From assembly GCA_945926705.1 (NCBI GenBank), contig CAMEMA010000071.1, positions 1-5,706 on the forward strand: a stretch of DNA of 5,706 nt, given 5' to 3'. The translations under genes were made by a program, and so were the position numbers. Below, in pieces: positions 3,888 through 5,706 of this stretch (position 1 is the stretch's first letter; the number at the start of each line of letters is the position of its first letter). The DNA comes from an uncultured Clostridia bacterium (lineage in GTDB: Bacteria; Bacillota; Clostridia; Oscillospirales; Acutalibacteraceae). The notes under the pieces were generated by a model that saw only the letters and a list, made by a program, of their open reading frames with translations, was not told where the DNA came from and searched no databases.

Positions 3888-4808
3888 TTAATTATCCTCC
3901 TCCTGATTTTCGGGAAGTTTATAAAGAGACTTTCCACGATAATATATCTTTGTTATGTGTTCACACTTCAAGCGGTTATCATAGTCTACACCGAGCTCGG
4001 CAATAACTTTTCCGCCCTCTGTGCCGTTTGCAAAATCCCAATCACTAATATTTAATTTATTTGCAAGCATTCGGAGCAATTCTTTAGGATTAATTTTTCC
4101 GACTGCAAATTTTCCATTAAAGCTAAATTCAACGGTAACAGTTTTTGCATCAATATTTCGCAAACTTTCCGCTAACTCAAGTTCCCACGGCTCGACAACA
4201 GATTTTTCCGTTATAAGCTTTTCAATATATGCCCGATGTGATTTTTCGGCTATAAGCCGATCTTTATTCTCCATCATGTAATTAACTACAACTTTTTCTG
4301 TTTCAGTCAAGATATATCCTGCGAGAATTGATTTAATGTTTTCAAAATTAACAAGCTTTGGAATTTTAATTTCTTCAGATTTTCCGATAACAAGAAGATT
4401 ATGTCTTGCCCTTCGTTGGCAATCTTTTTCATAGGTAGTGTTAATTTTTACGGTCGGAAAGCTATTATAAATTTCTATGTATTTTTCCGATACTTCATTA
4501 TTGTTAAGTTTTGCAATATAATCATTTACGCAAATATAATCTTCAGGTATTTCATCAAAAGTTTTAAAAAGCATATAGCGATTGAACACGACTTTCAAAT
4601 TTTCCGTTATTATGGCGAGAAGTTCAAGCTTTTCAGACGGAATTTTTCCGTCACATGTATAATCACCATATATAAAGGTAGATTTTCCGACAGTAATAGC
4701 TGAAAGAAAAAGCGTTACATGTTCGTCTTGTTTAAGAATTGCGCTGCCGATTTTTCCGGCGTACATTGCATCAAGGTTTTTTGTGAGATTTTCCATGTAG
4801 TTAGTCAT
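3888..4808 (-). CDS. 306-aa uncharacterised accessory protein
   Basis: An unrecognised soluble protein beginning MTNYMENLTKNLDAMYAGK. I prefer the ATG at 4808-4806 because AAAGGAG sits eight bases upstream. The frame is open to an ATG at 4895, which would add 29 residues (MRKYIVNPGGWRAGK...), but that codon has no clear ribosome site. The N-terminal half has alternating strands and helices (HVTLFLSAITVGKSTF, LELLAIITENLKVVFNRY). The middle contains CQRRARHNLLVIGKSEEIKI, and the C-terminal part EFSFNGKFAVGKINPKELLR before a closing KIYYRGKSLYKLPEN. The VGKS and IGKS segments are not in a P-loop context (no GxxxxGK). It has the highest density of the TTTTCCG heptamer: nine copies inside the gene and one just upstream. 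It is mid-operon and coupled to the next gene by stop-start abutment. Confidence 0.8.
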   Translation of the reverse strand: MTNYMENLTKNLDAMYAGKIGSAILKQDEHVTLFLSAITVGKSTFIYGDYTCDGKIPSEKLELLAIITENLKVVFNRYMLFKTFDEIPEDYICVNDYIAKLNNNEVSEKYIEIYNSFPTVKINTTYEKDCQRRARHNLLVIGKSEEIKIPKLVNFENIKSILAGYILTETEKVVVNYMMENKDRLIAEKSHRAYIEKLITEKSVVEPWELELAESLRNIDAKTVTVEFSFNGKFAVGKINPKELLRMLANKLNISDWDFANGTEGGKVIAELGVDYDNRLKCEHITKIYYRGKSLYKLPENQEEDN

Positions 4809-4907
4809 TGTTATTGCTCCTTTTTCCATAATCAAAATAGGTTTTATTGCCTTTCCTGCCCTCCAACCTCCGGGGTTGACTATGTATTTTCTCATCTTTT
4901 CCGCTAC

Positions 4908-5072
4908 TTAAATACTGTTAAGAATCCAGCACAAACAACTTTCAAAATCGTCATTTGAATACACTGTTTCGCCATCGTAATTACTTACAACATATGTGGT
5001 AGATTCTCCTTCACCGATAATATATTCTCCGTCATTTACTATCCAGAGATTTTCTTCTAATCGGATATTCAT
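4908..5072 (-). CDS. 54-aa acidic protein
   Basis: A short complete gene: ATG at 5072-5070, stop TAA at 4910-4908. It opens MNIRLEENLWIVNDGEYIIG and continues with EGESTTYVVSNYDGETVYSN before DDFESCLCWILNSI. It is strongly acidic, with short strand-like stretches and two Cys separated by one residue near the end. AAGGAG lies eight bases upstream and overlaps the stop codon of the preceding gene, a clear sign of coupled translation and the main reason to accept so small a frame. No family is recognised; small acidic proteins of this kind are common in phages and conjugative elements, where some act as decoys or inhibitors, but nothing here shows that role. Confidence 0.75.
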   Translation of the reverse strand: MNIRLEENLWIVNDGEYIIGEGESTTYVVSNYDGETVYSNDDFESCLCWILNSI

Positions 5073-5084
5073 ATTTTCCACTCC

Positions 5085-5579
5085 TTACTGTGCATACACG
5101 TTGTACTTTAAAATTGCATTTCCTCGAACCTGATTATCAAGGATTTTTCCTTTGTAGTTGTAATACTTGCCTCTTACGGTCTCATAGCCAGAAAGCCAAG
5201 GGCAAGGGCACCTCTTGAAATAGTCCTTTCTTTTCCAGTAGGAATTTCCATATGGATTTTGCTTGTAGTAGTCATCCTCGATTTTCTGCCAGTCTGCAAG
5301 AATTTTCTGCTCCTGCTCGGTCAAATCCCTTTCGCCTCTCTCGTAGATGGTCAAGGATTTTCCGTCATACTCAACCAACTTTGCAGAGTCAAAGCGTAGT
5401 TCACTCTCCACTCCATCCTCATTTGCCAAGAAGATGGCAACGGTATTTATTCTGCTAACGGTTCTGATGCCTCGGATTCTTTCGGGAATTTCTTCTCCGG
5501 TCTTTCCGTATCTCTCAACCAGTTCAAGTTTGATTTTTCCGCTGGCTGCATCTCGTTTAAAATCTGCAAGTGTTTTCAT
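5085..5579 (-). CDS. 164-aa uncharacterised mobile-element protein
   Basis: Begins MKTLADFKRDAASGKIKLEL with AAGGAG eight bases before the ATG (5579-5577), overlapping the stop of the gene before. Residues 1-80 look like a strand-rich domain (VERYGKTGEEIPERIRGIRT, then INTVAIFLANEDGVESELRF). A helix follows at about 85-108 (LTEQEQKILADWQKIEDDYY). The C-terminal third is rich in aromatic and basic residues with KRCPCPWLSGYE and KYYNYKGKIL. Two Cys in CPCP could bind metal, but there is no second pair. I recall similar proteins beginning MKTLADFKRD in gut Firmicute accessory regions without assigned function. G+C looks higher than in the left half of the window. Two TTTTCCG copies lie within it. 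Confidence 0.85.
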   Translation of the reverse strand: MKTLADFKRDAASGKIKLELVERYGKTGEEIPERIRGIRTVSRINTVAIFLANEDGVESELRFDSAKLVEYDGKSLTIYERGERDLTEQEQKILADWQKIEDDYYKQNPYGNSYWKRKDYFKRCPCPWLSGYETVRGKYYNYKGKILDNQVRGNAILKYNVYAQ

Positions 5580-5592
5580 TTCATTTTCTCCT

Positions 5593-5706
5593 TTACTGAT
5601 TCTTTGCGATTTCTTCCAGAACTCTATACAACGTTCTGTAATAGTCGCTGTTGTAGGGATTTTCCGCTATGGCTGCCAACTGATAAATGGCTTCTTCGCA
5701 GTCCTT
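5593..5706 (-). CDS. C-terminal end of an unidentified gene (cut by window edge)
   Basis: The frame enters from the window edge and ends with TAA at 5595-5593. The visible 37 residues include EEAIYQLAAIAENPYNSDYY and RTLYRVLEEIAKNQ, mostly helical. It is open throughout, followed at once by the ribosome site of the 164-aa gene, and carries one TTTTCCG copy (GCG GAA AAT), so it is very likely the upstream member of the same operon. No function can be given from this fragment. Confidence 0.75.
   Translation of the reverse strand, partial: KDCEEAIYQLAAIAENPYNSDYYRTLYRVLEEIAKNQ

Larger units (their letters stand above)
2961..5666 (+). repeat. Dispersed strand-locked heptamer TTTTCCG (18 copies)
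   Basis: TTTTCCG starts at 2961, 3108, 3133, 3208, 3310, 4008, 4095, 4204, 4380, 4483, 4600, 4644, 4683, 4752, 4897, 5358, 5535 and 5660, plus 888 and 1954 outside this span. Most copies are preceded by A, as ATTTTCCG or ATTTTTCCG. I found no copy of CGGAAAA on the plus strand. In the minus-strand genes it is read as xxC GGA AAA (Gly-Lys, 11 times) or xCG GAA AAx (Glu-Lys/Asn, 8 times), and once (4897) just outside the chosen coding start. Confidence 0.8.

Noticed and set aside
4380..4690. GKS segments in the 306-aa protein as nucleotide-binding P-loops
   Set aside because: The preceding residues do not fit GxxxxGK[ST], and no Walker B-like strand is evident; the GK pairs coincide with the TTTTCCG heptamer.
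4809..4895. Upstream ATG at 4895 as start of the 306-aa gene
   Set aside because: No ribosome site precedes it, while AAAGGAG lies eight bases before the ATG at 4808. The 29 extra residues cannot be excluded without homologs.
2823..5458. Plus-strand open frames of about 60-110 codons opposite the minus-strand genes
   Set aside because: They lack ribosome sites, lie antisense to well-supported genes and have no protein-like pattern.
2961..5666. TTTTCCG as a Chi-type recombination hotspot
   Set aside because: The density is far above that of known Chi sites and no Chi sequence is established for this kind of host, so it is left as an unexplained motif.
1..5706. CRISPR array, tRNA or rRNA genes, insertion sequence
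   Set aside because: No regularly spaced direct repeats, no cloverleaf-like or ribosomal RNA segments and no transposase frame were seen on either strand.

Overview
This AT-rich window (roughly one third G+C by eye) reads like an accessory or mobile region of a low-GC Firmicute, probably a gut Clostridia-type host. The grounds are strong AGGAGG-type ribosome sites, consensus TTGACA/TATAAT promoters, tightly packed small genes, a phage-type BRO-N antirepressor and three ribbon-helix-helix (RHH) regulators. No integrase, replication protein, tRNA or rRNA gene is visible, so prophage, phage-plasmid and conjugative element cannot be told apart. Every gene called as protein-coding is on the minus strand. 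The only plus-strand genes proposed are two small RNAs.

Region 1 (1-600) holds, in minus-strand order, a promoter (593-566), an RHH gene (540-352) and the start of a BRO-N antirepressor (184-1, cut by the window edge). In the gap between the two genes a consensus promoter points the opposite way and would make a ~95-nt antisense RNA ending in a long hairpin. The antirepressor ribosome site lies inside an mRNA hairpin followed by a T-run, and an upstream segment covered by the antisense RNA can pair with one arm of that hairpin. This recalls arc/ant/sar of phage P22 combined with the antisense attenuators of Gram-positive plasmids.

Region 2 (770-1390) repeats the layout: a promoter with two palindromic operators, a 60-aa RHH gene (1331-1149), an opposing promoter and a ~90-nt RNA, a ribosome-site hairpin with a T-run and an anti-hairpin arm, then a 78-aa unknown gene (1006-770). 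In both modules the RHH gene has an excellent ribosome site but no AUG, GUG or UUG at the right distance; the codons there are ATT and ATA. Between the modules lies an intergenic stretch with a 27-bp palindrome and nested inverted repeats.

Region 3 (1396-2800) is a more AT-rich pair with its own promoter: a 365-aa uncharacterised protein and a 68-aa RHH-like protein, separated by an A9G7 homopolymer. It looks like inserted cargo.

Region 4 (2853-5706) is a compact six-gene operon of uncharacterised accessory proteins with ribosome sites overlapping the preceding stop codons. It carries a striking strand-locked heptamer: TTTTCCG on the plus strand occurs 18 times between 2961 and 5666 (20 in the whole window), with no reverse-orientation copy seen.
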